This document shows, one piece after another, positions 42,675 to 52,153 of a stretch of 64,000 nt of DNA. Location of the stretch: positions 248,001 through 312,000 of the forward strand of contig JACPVR010000013.1 in the NCBI GenBank assembly GCA_016197405.1. The letters are read 5' to 3'. Below the pieces are notes generated by a model. The model was not told the origin of the DNA. It was given only the letters and a program-made list of their open reading frames with translations, and ran no database searches. This DNA comes from Mycobacterium sp. (GTDB lineage: Bacteria; Actinomycetota; Actinomycetes; Mycobacteriales; Mycobacteriaceae). Numbering within the stretch: the stretch's first letter is position 1; each line of letters begins with the position of its first letter. The translations under genes were made by a program, and so were the position numbers.

Positions 42675-44179
42675 CGGTTCTCCGTCCCGGTGTACGCGGT
42701 GAGCGCGTCGGACTTCGACAGTGCGGGCCCAGCCGTGAGCAATGACAGCACCGACCACGGTGCCGGCGTTGCCGGCTCGGTCAGCCCCAGTGCGGTGATC
42801 GCCTTTGCGGCGCCGTCCTTTTCGGTACCACCGTCGATGCCGAACCGGACACCGGTGTCGGACACCCAGAACAGCGATCCGGTGCGCGGGGCGGCCGCTT
42901 CCTGGCCGACGGTCTGGGTCAGGTAGCCGACGCCGGGTGTCAGGTAGGCACGGGTGGCGCCCACGCCGAACAATGTGACGGCATGGGCGTCGTCACCGAC
43001 GGGCAGTTTCGACCCGGACAGCAGGCTTAGCGAACTGGTCTGCGCACCAAGCGGTTTCGTCCATCGCACACAGGTGACCGGCGCGGCCTTCGGATCGACC
43101 AGGTTCAAGTCGGTGGCCGGGTATGCCGCGGTGTCGAGCACCCGGGACACCGGTGTGCGTGCGATCTCGTCGGCAGCCAGCCGAGGTGGCTGCTGTAGCC
43201 CGAAGGAGTTGGCGTTGCGCAGAATCGAGGCCAGTACCGGTGAGACCGGCTGCAGGCCGTCCGACAGCACCGCGTAGGACAGCAGCGTGCTGTCCGGTCC
43301 GTAGGCCACCACCACCGAACCCACCGGTGCGGGCACCGACAGGGCGTACTGCGGCGGGCCGCCCGCGCCGGGGATGGCCGGCGCACGTAGCGGCGCCCCC
43401 TCGGGGATGGCGTTGAACAGCCCCGGCGCGATGGGCCGCGCCGGGGGGTTGTCGGCGCCGAAGCCCAGCGCGGAGGTGACGGCACGGTCGGCCAGGTCGA
43501 TGGGGCTGCGTCGGCCGTCCCACAGCAGCGAGGTGCCAGCTCCACTGTCGACGAGGACGGCGTCGCCGGCGGGAAGGCGTGTTGCGCGTTCGCCGTCGGT
43601 GACCGGGGTGCCGGCGATGACGCTGACGCCGGCGGTGTCGGCCGCGCCCTCACACACCGTCCAGTCACCGTCGGGGCTGCCGCCCTGCACCATGCGTTCG
43701 GGCGCGCCGGGGATGCCGATCAGCGCACCGCGCGGAAACTTGTCCAGCTCAGAGCTTTTCACCTGGGTGGGATTGTCCGGCCGGCCTGTGATGAGCCGGG
43801 CGGAGGTGAGGTTGAGCACGGGGTGCAACTCGTCGTTGACCCGGATGTAGAGCGCGGCGGTGTCGCGGTCGGCCAGCACCGCGTCGTTGCCCGGTACGCC
43901 GCCCGGTCGAATCAAGGAGAACACGAAGCAGCCCAGCACCCCGGTGACGACGATGAGCGCGCCCATCAACACCGAGCGCGATTGGGTGCGCAGCGGGTCG
44001 ACGAGCATCCGGGTGTCGTGCAGTGCGACGCCGGAGGCGATGCGGCGCATGACGAATCGCCATCCGGTGACCTGATGCCGGGTGACGAAGCCGCGGCGAT
44101 AGGTGACCCGGTCCGGGTTGGTGTTGGCGGGGGTGCGGGAGGTGAACGACCGCCGGTCGTCGTTTCCGGTGTCGCTCAT
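42671..44179 (-). CDS. eccB3: ESX-3 core component EccB3
   Basis: A 502-aa protein with a cytosolic N-terminus, one membrane helix (about 70-92; [20 protein letters not shown]) and a large periplasmic domain with repeat-like beta segments. EccB forms the periplasmic layer of the ESX membrane complex. Its ATG overlaps the eccA3 stop. Confidence 0.95.
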   Translation of the reverse strand: MSDTGNDDRRSFTSRTPANTNPDRVTYRRGFVTRHQVTGWRFVMRRIASGVALHDTRMLVDPLRTQSRSVLMGALIVVTGVLGCFVFSLIRPGGVPGNDAVLADRDTAALYIRVNDELHPVLNLTSARLITGRPDNPTQVKSSELDKFPRGALIGIPGAPERMVQGGSPDGDWTVCEGAADTAGVSVIAGTPVTDGERATRLPAGDAVLVDSGAGTSLLWDGRRSPIDLADRAVTSALGFGADNPPARPIAPGLFNAIPEGAPLRAPAIPGAGGPPQYALSVPAPVGSVVVAYGPDSTLLSYAVLSDGLQPVSPVLASILRNANSFGLQQPPRLAADEIARTPVSRVLDTAAYPATDLNLVDPKAAPVTCVRWTKPLGAQTSSLSLLSGSKLPVGDDAHAVTLFGVGATRAYLTPGVGYLTQTVGQEAAAPRTGSLFWVSDTGVRFGIDGGTEKDGAAKAITALGLTEPATPAPWSVLSLLTAGPALSKSDALTAYTGTENR

Positions 44180-46026
44180 CGCGGTACCGCCAATCCCAGG
44201 CCGCGCAGCAGTGGCTCGACCGCGCTGCGCACATCGCCGGCGGTTATCGTCATCAGCTCCTCATCGGTGAATTCCGCGGTACCGGCCTGTTCGGAATACT
44301 CCCGATGGTCGAGACGGAATTCGCGCTCCTCCTCTGATCTTTCGACCACGTTGCGGACGAACCGGCCGTTGCCGGCGATATCGAGCAGTCGGCGCGAAAC
44401 CCCGGCCGAGTCGGGCATGGTGGCGGCGGCGAGGTGCTCGAAGAGCCGCCGCAGGTCATCGAGTGCGGCGGTCTCGAAGACGCTGTCGCGCTGGCCGGCC
44501 ATGGCATTGGCGATCTCGGCCAGTTCGACGGCGTTGTAGGACGGGAAGTCGATGCTGCGGGTGAAGCGCGACCGCAGACCCTCGTTGGTGTCCAGGAATC
44601 GGTCCAGGTCGGCGCGGTATCCGGCGATGATGACGACCAGGCGGTCGCGGTCGTTCTCCATCCGGGCCAGCAGCGTGTCGATGGCGACGAGACCGAAGTC
44701 GTTCTTGGCGCCGGTGGCCACCAGGGCATAGGCCTCGTCGAGGAACAGCACACCGTCCAGTGCGCTGTCGATGATGGAGTTGGTCTTGGCTTCGGTCTCG
44801 CCGATGTGCTGGCCGATCAGGTCGGCCCGGTGCACCTCTTTGACGTTCTCCTTCTTCAGCAGGCCCAGCCCGCAGTAGATCTTGGCCACCACGCGCGCGA
44901 TGGTCGTCTTACCGGTTCCGGGCGGGCCGGCGAACACCAGGTGGTGCGAGCGTTGCGCCACGGCCAGGCCACGCTCCTGGCGCAGCAGCGCCATGGCGAC
45001 CGAGCTCTTGAGCCGCGCCACCTGGTTCTTGACCTCGTCCAGCCCGATGAACTGGCCCAGCTGCTCCTCGGCCTCGGCCAGCAGGATCGCTTTCCGCTCG
45101 TGCGCGCCGGGGTCGACGAAGTCCTCGTCACCAGGCTCGGTGGCGGGATCCCATGGGTCGGTGCGGGCCTCGATACGGGCCGCGGTCGTGGGCACGATCC
45201 CGAAGCTCGGGTCCAGCAGCGCCTGCTCGACCTGGGTGTTCTCCGGATTGGCGGCGTAGAGGTCCTGCAGCGTTTCGGCCGCGGTTTCGTCGTCGCCGTG
45301 TGCACGCAGCGCCAGCGCCTTGGCCAGGGCCCCGTCCACCGCGGCGACGGCCACCGGACCTTCTGGCTCGTCGAGATAGGACAGCGCCGGGGCGAACATT
45401 CCCAGCCGCGCCAACGCGGTGCCGAGCGCAATCCGGGCCGCGTGGGCGAAGACCTCGCCCAATTGCGCATCGTTGACCACCGGCGTGAGCAATTTGACGA
45501 CATCGGACCAGCGCTGCGCACGGTAATTGATCGCGGCGGCAACCCATCGCGCCTCATGCCAGCCCGGCCGGCGGCCGGTGATCTCGGCGACGATGGTGGC
45601 GGCCTGCTCGAATCGCCCGGTCTCGGTCAGCGCAACGGCATGGGCAAGGTGGAAGTCGTCGGGTCCGGTGGCCCGGAACCGCAGGTAAAGCCCGGCGTCG
45701 TAGTCGAACCCGAGCGCGTTCGGCTCCAGTTCGATCAGGCGCTGCAGGGTTCCCGCGGTGGCCGCGGTGCTGGAGACGGCTTCCAGGACGCGCGGCGACA
45801 CGTCACCCGCGGCGGCCAGGCCCGTCCACGCGTCGCACTGCTCGTGCGCGATGCGGGTCAGCGCGGCGAACCCGGACCGGGCGGCGTCAGCGTCCGCGGG
45901 CCTACGCCGGTCGTAGACCGTCAGTCCGAGTGCCTTGCAGCAGGTGGCAAAACGGCTGACGATTTCGCCGTCCACGGGACCGCGGGAGGCCGTGCGGTCC
46001 CGGATCGTCTCGCTACCGATGTTCAT
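44176..46026 (-). CDS. eccA3: ESX-3 cytosolic AAA+ ATPase EccA3
   Basis: A 616-aa protein. The N-terminal 280 residues form TPR-like helices. The C-terminal AAA+ domain has Walker A GPPGTGKTT, Walker B VLFLDEAYAL and an Arg finger region (LRSRFTRSIDF). It helps release chaperones from substrates. It is the first gene of the locus, with two iron boxes upstream. From the likely -10 hexamer TATCTT (complement 46079-46074), the leader would be about 40 nt. Confidence 0.95.
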   Translation of the reverse strand: MNIGSETIRDRTASRGPVDGEIVSRFATCCKALGLTVYDRRRPADADAARSGFAALTRIAHEQCDAWTGLAAAGDVSPRVLEAVSSTAATAGTLQRLIELEPNALGFDYDAGLYLRFRATGPDDFHLAHAVALTETGRFEQAATIVAEITGRRPGWHEARWVAAAINYRAQRWSDVVKLLTPVVNDAQLGEVFAHAARIALGTALARLGMFAPALSYLDEPEGPVAVAAVDGALAKALALRAHGDDETAAETLQDLYAANPENTQVEQALLDPSFGIVPTTAARIEARTDPWDPATEPGDEDFVDPGAHERKAILLAEAEEQLGQFIGLDEVKNQVARLKSSVAMALLRQERGLAVAQRSHHLVFAGPPGTGKTTIARVVAKIYCGLGLLKKENVKEVHRADLIGQHIGETEAKTNSIIDSALDGVLFLDEAYALVATGAKNDFGLVAIDTLLARMENDRDRLVVIIAGYRADLDRFLDTNEGLRSRFTRSIDFPSYNAVELAEIANAMAGQRDSVFETAALDDLRRLFEHLAAATMPDSAGVSRRLLDIAGNGRFVRNVVERSEEEREFRLDHREYSEQAGTAEFTDEELMTITAGDVRSAVEPLLRGLGLAVPR

Positions 46027-46076
46027 AGGGTGCCGTCACGGGTGCAGGCACGTGGCCGCCCCCGCCTCTCCTCAAG

Positions 46077-46095
46077 ATAGATATGCCTAAGCTAA
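46077..46095. promoter_or_regulatory. IdeR iron box 1 upstream of eccA3
   Basis: On the minus strand TTAGCTTAGGCATATCTAT matches 14 of 19 bases of the IdeR consensus TTAGGTTAGGCTAACCTAA. It overlaps the likely -10 hexamer of eccA3, a repression site under iron-rich conditions. Confidence 0.75.
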
Positions 46096-46108
46096 CTTTT
46101 CGCTGAAG

Positions 46109-46127
46109 TTAGCATTGCATAAGCTAA
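46109..46127. promoter_or_regulatory. IdeR iron box 2 upstream of eccA3
   Basis: On the minus strand TTAGCTTATGCAATGCTAA matches 14 of 19 consensus bases, within a GTTAGC/GCTAAC inverted repeat. Its centre is 32 bp from box 1, about three helix turns. Confidence 0.72.
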
Positions 46128-46161
46128 CTGTCGAGACGTCCCGTACGGGCGACCGGCAGTG

Positions 46162-47064
46162 TCAGTGCGTGCGTTTTATGGCACTGACCAGGAAGTTCGA
46201 TCTCACCATCGACCCGGCTTGGGTTCCTTCATCCGGCAACGGGCGTCCGAGTTTGCTGATTTGGTCGGCCAGCGGCGTGCGCACGGCATCCCAGCCGCGG
46301 CTGCCGAACCAGTCGTCGGCGGTGGCGAACCGTTCGTTGTAGATCAGTTGGAAGAAGGAGTTCTCGCCACCCTGGGCCGCTTCGGCGGCTTTGGCCGCCT
46401 CCCATGCGGCGGCCGGCATCGGTTCTCCTTCTTCGATGGCGACATGGCTCCCGGGCGCGGCAAGCGCGTCGATCGCGGTGAACAGCTCGCCTTGGACCGC
46501 GGCCGGCAGATAGATCATCAGACCTTCGGCGATGAACGCCGCCGGCGCCGACGGGTCGAAGCCCGCCGCGGTGAGTGCGCTGGGCCAGTCGTCGCGCAGA
46601 TCGACCGCCACCTGCACCCGGTCGGCGGTGGCGACGGCGCCATAGGCGCTCAGTACATCGGCTTTGAACTCCAGGACCTGTGGCTGGTCCAACTCGTAGA
46701 CCACCGTGCCCGGTTGCCACTGCAACCGGTAGGCGCGGGAATCCAGACCGGCGGCCAGTATCACGACCTGACGCACCCCGGCCGCGGCGGCCTGGGTGAA
46801 GTAGTCGTCGAAGAAGCGGGTGCGCGCGCCCTGGAAGTCGACGAAGTGCGTGCCGAAATCACCCGTCGCCAACATGTTCTCGGTCGGCTTGCCGTCCAGG
46901 ACGTCGGCCCACTGCCCACCGGCGGCCCGGCAGAACACCTCGGCATACGGGTCGACAGCCAGCGGATGCGGCTTGCGCGCCTCCAGCGCCCGGGCAGCAG
47001 CGACCATCAGTGCCGTGGCGCCCACACTCGTGGTGATATCCCAGCTGTCGTTATCGCTACGCAT
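46162..47064 (-). CDS. SAM-dependent methyltransferase (mycobacterial TIGR00027 type, Rv0281-like)
   Basis: A 300-aa protein starting [20 protein letters not shown], the standard N-terminus of the expanded mycobacterial leucine-carboxyl-methyltransferase-like family. [15 protein letters not shown] is motif [13 protein letters not shown] and AEGLMIYLP follow. The substrate is unknown. From memory Rv0281 sits at the same place before ESX-3. Its stop is about 135 bp from eccA3; the gap holds the iron boxes. Confidence 0.88.
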   Translation of the reverse strand: MRSDNDSWDITTSVGATALMVAAARALEARKPHPLAVDPYAEVFCRAAGGQWADVLDGKPTENMLATGDFGTHFVDFQGARTRFFDDYFTQAAAAGVRQVVILAAGLDSRAYRLQWQPGTVVYELDQPQVLEFKADVLSAYGAVATADRVQVAVDLRDDWPSALTAAGFDPSAPAAFIAEGLMIYLPAAVQGELFTAIDALAAPGSHVAIEEGEPMPAAAWEAAKAAEAAQGGENSFFQLIYNERFATADDWFGSRGWDAVRTPLADQISKLGRPLPDEGTQAGSMVRSNFLVSAIKRTH

Positions 47065-47099
47065 GGCCGCGAGGCTACGCCCGCCAGCTGAACGCGCCG

Positions 47100-47969
47100 T
47101 TAGACCAGCGGTATGCCCTTGCGAATCCGCCGGTCCACGTCGAGCAGCAGCACGTTGAACGGGAACTGCCTGACGAAGCCGGGCGCGATGTTGTTGAGGG
47201 TGCGCAGCACGGCGATCAGCCGATCGAACCGCTTCTGGCGCTGGGCGTCCCAGGGCAGGCGCATCTCTTCGCGGAAGAGCGGCGGGAGGAATCCGGTGGT
47301 GATCAACAGCCAGAGGTTCTCGTGGGCCTGCTGCAGCCGCCTCGGCAGCCGGGCGCCCCGGATCCGGTTCGCCGCAATGGGATACAGATAATCGCGAATC
47401 GCGTCGTCGATGTGGACCTTGTCCAGGGACTCGTTCCAGTACTGCTCGAACGCCGCCCGCCCCGCCGGCCACATCGTCTCGGGAACCTGCAGCGTGGTCC
47501 CCAGGGTCATACCCTCCCAGTAGTGGCGGTCGGCGGTCTCCTCATCCATCTCGCCGATGAACATCCGGTGAATGTCGACGCCGCCCTTGTACAGACACGC
47601 CGCCACCCACAGCTGCAGATCCTTGTCGAATGCGTTGTAGGACACCGGACTTTCGTCGGTCGAGTAGACCTGGGCGTGCGCGCCGTTGACGGCCCGGCGG
47701 AACGCCGCCTTCTGCGCGTCGCTGCCCCTGCTGGCAACGGCCAGGTAGGTGAACGTGGTGCGGGCACGTTTGATCGGATGCCTGTCGACGCGGCCGCTCT
47801 CGACCCGGCTCTCCATGACGCCGTAGCCGACTCCGGGCCTGGCCAGCTGCATGATCACGTTGGCCGGCCCGGCGAGCAGCGCCACCCCCATCAACCCGTC
47901 GTCGAAGTGGGCCCCTCGGCGCGATCCGGCGCGGCGGGCAGGCGCGGGACGGACATCACTGATCGTCAT
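47100..47969 (-). CDS. MpaB/DUF2236-family oxygenase-like protein, Rv0276-like
   Basis: A 289-aa helical protein. [21 protein letters not shown] and the AHAQVYS...WVAACLYKG region fit the MpaB (DUF2236) family of haem-dependent latex-clearing-like oxygenases. The ATG at complement 47969-47967 (MTISDVRP) is preferred over an upstream TTG. It is divergent from a TetR regulator that probably controls it. Confidence 0.72.
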   Translation of the reverse strand: MTISDVRPAPARRAGSRRGAHFDDGLMGVALLAGPANVIMQLARPGVGYGVMESRVESGRVDRHPIKRARTTFTYLAVASRGSDAQKAAFRRAVNGAHAQVYSTDESPVSYNAFDKDLQLWVAACLYKGGVDIHRMFIGEMDEETADRHYWEGMTLGTTLQVPETMWPAGRAAFEQYWNESLDKVHIDDAIRDYLYPIAANRIRGARLPRRLQQAHENLWLLITTGFLPPLFREEMRLPWDAQRQKRFDRLIAVLRTLNNIAPGFVRQFPFNVLLLDVDRRIRKGIPLV

Positions 47970-47984
47970 GCGATACCTATCGGT

Positions 47985-48014
47985 CAATGTGATAACGGAT
48001 GTTGTCAGATATTG
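47985..48014. promoter_or_regulatory. imperfect palindrome in the mpaB-like/tetR gap
   Basis: TGATAAC (47990-47996) and GTTGTCA (48001-48007) form an imperfect inverted repeat in the 77-bp gap, with outer CAAT/ATTG. It is a likely operator for the adjacent TetR regulator. Confidence 0.4.
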
Positions 48015-48046
48015 CCCCTGGTGGCCGCAGGTGTCAAGATGGTGCG

Positions 48047-48661
48047 GTGCCTCGTTCCTACCGCGGTGTCGAAGCCGGAGAGCGGTCGGCCCAGCGCAGG
48101 CAACGGTTCCTGGAGGCAGGCCTGGACCTGCTGGGCGGGCCCGCCGATCCCGATGAGCTGACGGTGCGCGGTATCTGCGCCCAATCCGGCCTGACCGCCC
48201 GGTACTTCTACGAGAACTTCACCGACAAGGACGCTTTCGTCGAGGCCGTTTTCGACTGGGTCAGCGCACAGCTGGCGGCGACGACGCAGGCGGCGGTGGC
48301 CGCGGCCCCGGCCGCCGAACAGAACCGCGCCGGTATCACCAATATCGTCCGGATGATCGCCGACGACGGCCGCATCGGCCGGCTGTTGTTCTCGGCGCAG
48401 GTTTTCAACGCCGCACTGCTGCGCCAACGCGCCAAGCTCGGCGGAATGTTCATCGCGCTCTCCGGCGAGCACATCCAGGCCGCGCTGCGGATCGGCGGCA
48501 ACGACCGGCTCCGGGTGACCGCCAGTTTCGTGGTCGGCGGCGTCGGCCAGGCCATCACCGCCTGGCTCGCCGACGGAATGCCCTTGCCGGTCGAGGATTT
48601 CGTCGATCTGCTGGTGACGATCCTCGACGGCCTGGACGATCCGCGCCTGTTCCGGGACTGA
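48047..48661 (+). CDS. TetR family regulator, Rv0275c-like
   Basis: A 204-aa protein. Residues about 15-65 form the TetR helix-turn-helix (QRRQRFLEAGLDLLG; VRGICAQSGLTARYFYENF). GTG at 48047 (VPRSYRGVEAGERSAQ) is used. It is divergent from the MpaB-like gene with a palindrome between; the pair matches the Rv0275c-Rv0276 arrangement I recall. Confidence 0.85.
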   Translation: MPRSYRGVEAGERSAQRRQRFLEAGLDLLGGPADPDELTVRGICAQSGLTARYFYENFTDKDAFVEAVFDWVSAQLAATTQAAVAAAPAAEQNRAGITNIVRMIADDGRIGRLLFSAQVFNAALLRQRAKLGGMFIALSGEHIQAALRIGGNDRLRVTASFVVGGVGQAITAWLADGMPLPVEDFVDLLVTILDGLDDPRLFRD

Positions 48662-48670
48662 ACGGCGGGC

Positions 48671-49243
48671 TCAGGAAACCGGGATCCGGCGGTCGGCGGC
48701 GGTGCGCGGCACGGTGGTGTTGTCGGCTTCGGTGAATTCCTTTGTCCAGCAGGCAAATTCCAGGGTCACACCGTCGGGGTCGGTGAAGTAGAACGACCGC
48801 ACGTAGACACCGGGGTGCAGCTCGCGCGCCACCTGCATGGGACTCTCGTCATGGTTGAGCACCGGACCGACGCGCACCCCCTTTTCTTTGAGTCGCTTGC
48901 GGTATTCGTCGAACTTCTCCTCGGGCACATGGAATGCCAGGTGGTTCATCGTCGAGACGGCGCTGACGATCTCCCCCAGGCCCGGTAGCGCGTCGGGCGA
49001 GGACAGCCCCGGTACCCGATCCGGCGCCTCGGCGAACCAGAAGAACGCGACACACGAACCTCCGCCGGCGTCGAAGAAGAAGTGCTGACCCATGCCGCCG
49101 GGCAGGTCGAGGGATTTGACCAGCGGCATACCGAGCACGCCGGAGTAGAAATCGACCGTTCGCTGCATATCGGCGCATACCAGCGCGACGTGGTTGATAC
49201 CGCCGAGTTCGAACTCGGTGTTGGTGTTCTGCGGCTTGATCAT
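48671..49243 (-). CDS. VOC-family glyoxalase/dioxygenase-like protein, Rv0274-like
   Basis: A 190-aa protein with two beta-alpha-beta-beta-beta modules. GINHVALVCADMQRTVDFY gives the first metal His; MNHLAFHVPEE and DPDGVTLEF supply later ligands. The family includes glyoxalases, epimerases and dioxygenases. It is divergent from a TetR regulator across a 77-bp gap with a perfect palindrome. Confidence 0.83.
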   Translation of the reverse strand: MIKPQNTNTEFELGGINHVALVCADMQRTVDFYSGVLGMPLVKSLDLPGGMGQHFFFDAGGGSCVAFFWFAEAPDRVPGLSSPDALPGLGEIVSAVSTMNHLAFHVPEEKFDEYRKRLKEKGVRVGPVLNHDESPMQVARELHPGVYVRSFYFTDPDGVTLEFACWTKEFTEADNTTVPRTAADRRIPVS

Positions 49244-49273
49244 GAGCGCGCCTCCCTGGCCACGGAGCAGTAT

Positions 49274-49295
49274 CTGAATCTAACATCAGATTCAG
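49274..49295. promoter_or_regulatory. TetR-type operator, 22-bp palindrome
   Basis: CTGAATCT-aacatc-AGATTCAG has perfect 8-bp arms and lies between the VOC gene and the TetR gene, probably controlling both. Confidence 0.6.
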
Positions 49296-49320
49296 TTCCG
49301 GGAGAAGAGGCGATACCGCG

Positions 49321-49932
49321 TTGACACAACCCACCCGCCGCGGGCGGATGACCCAGGCCGCGATCGACGCCGCAGCCCGGTCGGTGATCGCCCGCAAGGG
49401 CATCCTGGCCGCGACGGTGAGCGATATCGCCGCCGAGGCCGGCAAGTCCCCGGCGTCGTTCTACAACTACTACGACTCCAAGGAGTCGATGGTGCTGCAG
49501 TGGGCGCAGCGTTTCCGCGACGAAGCCACCGAACGCGCCGCCGCCGTGACCCGGCACGGCCTGTCCGATCGTGAGCGCGTGAGCGAGGCCGCCGCCGCAC
49601 ACTGGCACACCTACCGGCATCGGCTGGCCGAGATGATCAGCGTCTCGCAACTGGCCATGGTGAACCCCGACTTCGCCCGGCACTGGGACGAATTGTGTTC
49701 CATACCGATCGAATTCATCACCGCGATGATCACCCGGGCCCAAGACGACGGGTACTGCCGCGACGACGATCCGCGGCTGCTGGCAGAGGCCATCGTCTCG
49801 ATGCTCAACCAGTTCTGCTACCTGCAACTGTCCGGTCGCAACGGACGCGAGCCCGCCGCTGTCGACGACGATGCCTGCATCACAACGCTTTCCAACATCT
49901 TCTATCGCGCGATCTTCCACAAGGAGCCCTGA
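49321..49932 (+). CDS. TetR family regulator, Rv0273c-like
   Basis: A 203-aa protein with TetR HTH at residues about 10-60 (MTQAAIDAAARSVIARKGIL; VSDIAAEAGKSPASFYNYY). The start is TTG at 49321, with an AGAGG-like site about 10 nt upstream; ATG at 49348 is an alternative. Its stop overlaps the next start (TGATG), so it is co-translated with the hydrolase. Confidence 0.83.
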   Translation: MTQPTRRGRMTQAAIDAAARSVIARKGILAATVSDIAAEAGKSPASFYNYYDSKESMVLQWAQRFRDEATERAAAVTRHGLSDRERVSEAAAAHWHTYRHRLAEMISVSQLAMVNPDFARHWDELCSIPIEFITAMITRAQDDGYCRDDDPRLLAEAIVSMLNQFCYLQLSGRNGREPAAVDDDACITTLSNIFYRAIFHKEP

Positions 49933-51011
49933 TGGCCACACCCGCCGTGCTGCGTGAATTCATCGGACTGGACTCCCCCACCGTCGGGCGCGCCGGGGCG
50001 GGAGGACACCCCTGCCAGGGTCTCTACCACCGGCCCGCGGGCAGCAGTCCCACCGTCGCGATGATCGCCACGCACTACCAGATCGACTTCTCCGAGCACT
50101 ATCTCGCCGACTACCTGGCGGCCCGTGGTGTCGGCTTCCTGGGCTGGAACACCCGCTTCCGCGGTTTCGAAAGCAGCTTCGTGCTCGATCACGCACTGGT
50201 CGACATCGGCGTCGGGGTGCGCTGGCTGCGCGAGGTGGCCGGCGTTGAAACCGTTGTACTGCTGGGCAATTCCGGTGGCGGATCGTTGATGGCGGCCTAT
50301 CAGTCGCGGGCCGCCGACCGCGACGATCTGCCGTCCGCCGACGGTTATGTGGCCAGCGCCGCGCACCCCGGCCGTCCGGAGGTGCTCACCGCGTGGATGG
50401 ATGCGGCCGTCGTCGACGAGAACGATCCCGTGGCCATAGATCCGGAACTGGACCTGTTCGACGGGCGCAACGGTCCGCCGTTCTCCGAGGAGTTCGTGCA
50501 GCGGTACCGGGCCGCGCAGACGGCACGAAACCACGCCATCACCGACTGGGCCGAAGCCGAGCTGGCCCGGGTCCGCGCCGCCGGATTCTCCGACCGCCCG
50601 TTCACCGTCATGCGCACGTGGGCGGATCCGCGCATGGTCGACCCGGCGATCGAACCCACCCGACGCGAGCCGAACATGTGTTATGCGGGCGTACCCGTCA
50701 ATGCCAACCGGTCGGCTCGCGGTATCGCCGCGGCCTGCACGCTGCGCAATTGGCTGGGCATGTGGAGCCTGCGCCATGCGCAGACCCGGGCCGAGCCGCA
50801 CCTGGCCCGTATCGACGTGCCGGCACTCGTCATCAACGCCGACGCCGACACCGGGGTCTTCCCGTCCGACGCGCAACGCATCTATGACGCCCTGGCCAGC
50901 GCCGACAAGACCCGCTGCTCGATTGCCGCCGACCATTACTTCACAACTCCGGGAGCCCGCAGCGAACAGGCCGATACCATCGCAGCGTGGATAACGAAAC
51001 GATGGCGTTGA
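49932..51011 (+). CDS. alpha/beta hydrolase, Rv0272c-like
   Basis: A 359-aa protein. GNSGGG (Ser114) is the nucleophile elbow; DVPALVINADADTGVFP near residue 300 supplies the acid and AADHYF the His. The start ATG overlaps the TetR stop by one base. The substrate is unknown. Confidence 0.82.
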   Translation: MATPAVLREFIGLDSPTVGRAGAGGHPCQGLYHRPAGSSPTVAMIATHYQIDFSEHYLADYLAARGVGFLGWNTRFRGFESSFVLDHALVDIGVGVRWLREVAGVETVVLLGNSGGGSLMAAYQSRAADRDDLPSADGYVASAAHPGRPEVLTAWMDAAVVDENDPVAIDPELDLFDGRNGPPFSEEFVQRYRAAQTARNHAITDWAEAELARVRAAGFSDRPFTVMRTWADPRMVDPAIEPTRREPNMCYAGVPVNANRSARGIAAACTLRNWLGMWSLRHAQTRAEPHLARIDVPALVINADADTGVFPSDAQRIYDALASADKTRCSIAADHYFTTPGARSEQADTIAAWITKRWR

Positions 51012-52153
51012 GAGTTCTTGCCCACTTCCAGCCGGGTGAGAAGGTCATCGACCAGGTTGCTGCGGAGTCCGACTGGCTCGATGTGCACTGGGTTCCCGAG
51101 ACCGACGACGAGGCGTTTTATCGCGAGCTGCCCGAGGCCGAAGTCATCTGGCATGTACTGCGTCCGTTGTCCGGCGACGACCTGACCAAGGCCACCAAAC
51201 TCAAGTTGGTGCAGAAGCTGGGCGCCGGGGTGAACACCATCGACGTCGAGACCGCCACCGAGCGCGGTATCGGCGTCTCCAACATGCCCGGGGCAAACGC
51301 CGCGTCGGTCGCCGAGACGGCGGTGTTGCTGATGCTGGCGACGCTGCGCCGCCTGCCCGAACTGGACCGGGCGATCCGCGAGGGACGGGGCTGGCCCACC
51401 GATCACACCCTCGGCGACCGCGTGCGCGATCTCGGCAGTTGCACCATCGGGCTGGTCGGCTACGGCAACATCGCCAAGCGAGCCGAGCAGATCCTGCGCT
51501 CCACCGGCGCCTCGGTCCTACACACCAGCACCTCGCGCGATGTCAACAGCACCACCTGGTTCACCCTCAAGGACCTGCTGGCCAAATGCGACATCATCTC
51601 GCTGCACCTTCCCCTGACCGCCGAGACTGAGAAGATGATCGACGCTGCGGCGCTGGCGGGAATGAAGCCCGGCGCCATCCTGGTCAACACCGCGCGCGGC
51701 GAGATCGTCGACGAAGACGCCCTGGTCGACGCCCTGCGCAGCGGCCAGCTGGCGGCCGCGGGTCTCGACGTCTTCGCCCAGGAGCCGGTCGCCGCCGACA
51801 ATCCATTGCTCGCCATGGACAACGTCATCCTCAGTCCGCATGTCAGCTGGTTGACCGCCGACACCATGGAGCGCTACCTCACCTCGGCGATCAAGAACTG
51901 CCGACGGCCTCGAGACGCCGATAGCCAACCCGCCGACCTATTGGAAGGCCGCGGCCGACCAGGGCCTGCAGGGTGTGCACCTGGCCGAGTCGGTCGGCGG
52001 ACAGGGTTTCGGCATCCTCGAGCTCGCGATCGTGCTCGCCGAGTTCGGCTATGGCGCCGTGCCAGGGCCGTTCGTGCCATCCGCCATCGCCAGTGCGCTG
52101 ATCTCGGCCGACGACCCCGACAACGAACTGCTCGCCGGGCTGGCCTCGGGTGA
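50987..52153 (+). CDS. 2-hydroxyacid dehydrogenase with C-terminus lost at a deletion junction
   Basis: A D-2-hydroxyacid dehydrogenase: catalytic-domain motif KLGAGVNTID, NAD-binding GLVGYGNIAKRAE, VNTARGEIVDEDAL and the His of LSPHVSWLT. Native sequence ends near residue 306 (YLTSAIKNCRR); from about 51908 the frame runs out of phase through the start of fadE6 to a stop at 52151-52153, adding about 82 unrelated residues. GTG at 50987 follows TACCAT by 6 nt (leaderless) and overlaps the hydrolase end; ATG at 51002 is an alternative. The core fold is complete, so it may still work. Confidence 0.72.
   Translation: MDNETMALRVLAHFQPGEKVIDQVAAESDWLDVHWVPETDDEAFYRELPEAEVIWHVLRPLSGDDLTKATKLKLVQKLGAGVNTIDVETATERGIGVSNMPGANAASVAETAVLLMLATLRRLPELDRAIREGRGWPTDHTLGDRVRDLGSCTIGLVGYGNIAKRAEQILRSTGASVLHTSTSRDVNSTTWFTLKDLLAKCDIISLHLPLTAETEKMIDAAALAGMKPGAILVNTARGEIVDEDALVDALRSGQLAAAGLDVFAQEPVAADNPLLAMDNVILSPHVSWLTADTMERYLTSAIKNCRRPRDADSQPADLLEGRGRPGPAGCAPGRVGRRTGFRHPRARDRARRVRLWRRARAVRAIRHRQCADLGRRPRQRTARRAGLG

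Noticed and set aside
44434..46080. 548-aa open frame on the plus strand opposite eccA3
   Set aside because: It lies wholly antisense to a well-conserved gene; high GC opens long frames. The sequence has no family features.
51909..52153. C-terminal domain of the 2-hydroxyacid dehydrogenase
   Set aside because: The 82 residues are an out-of-frame reading of fadE6 and resemble no dehydrogenase end.
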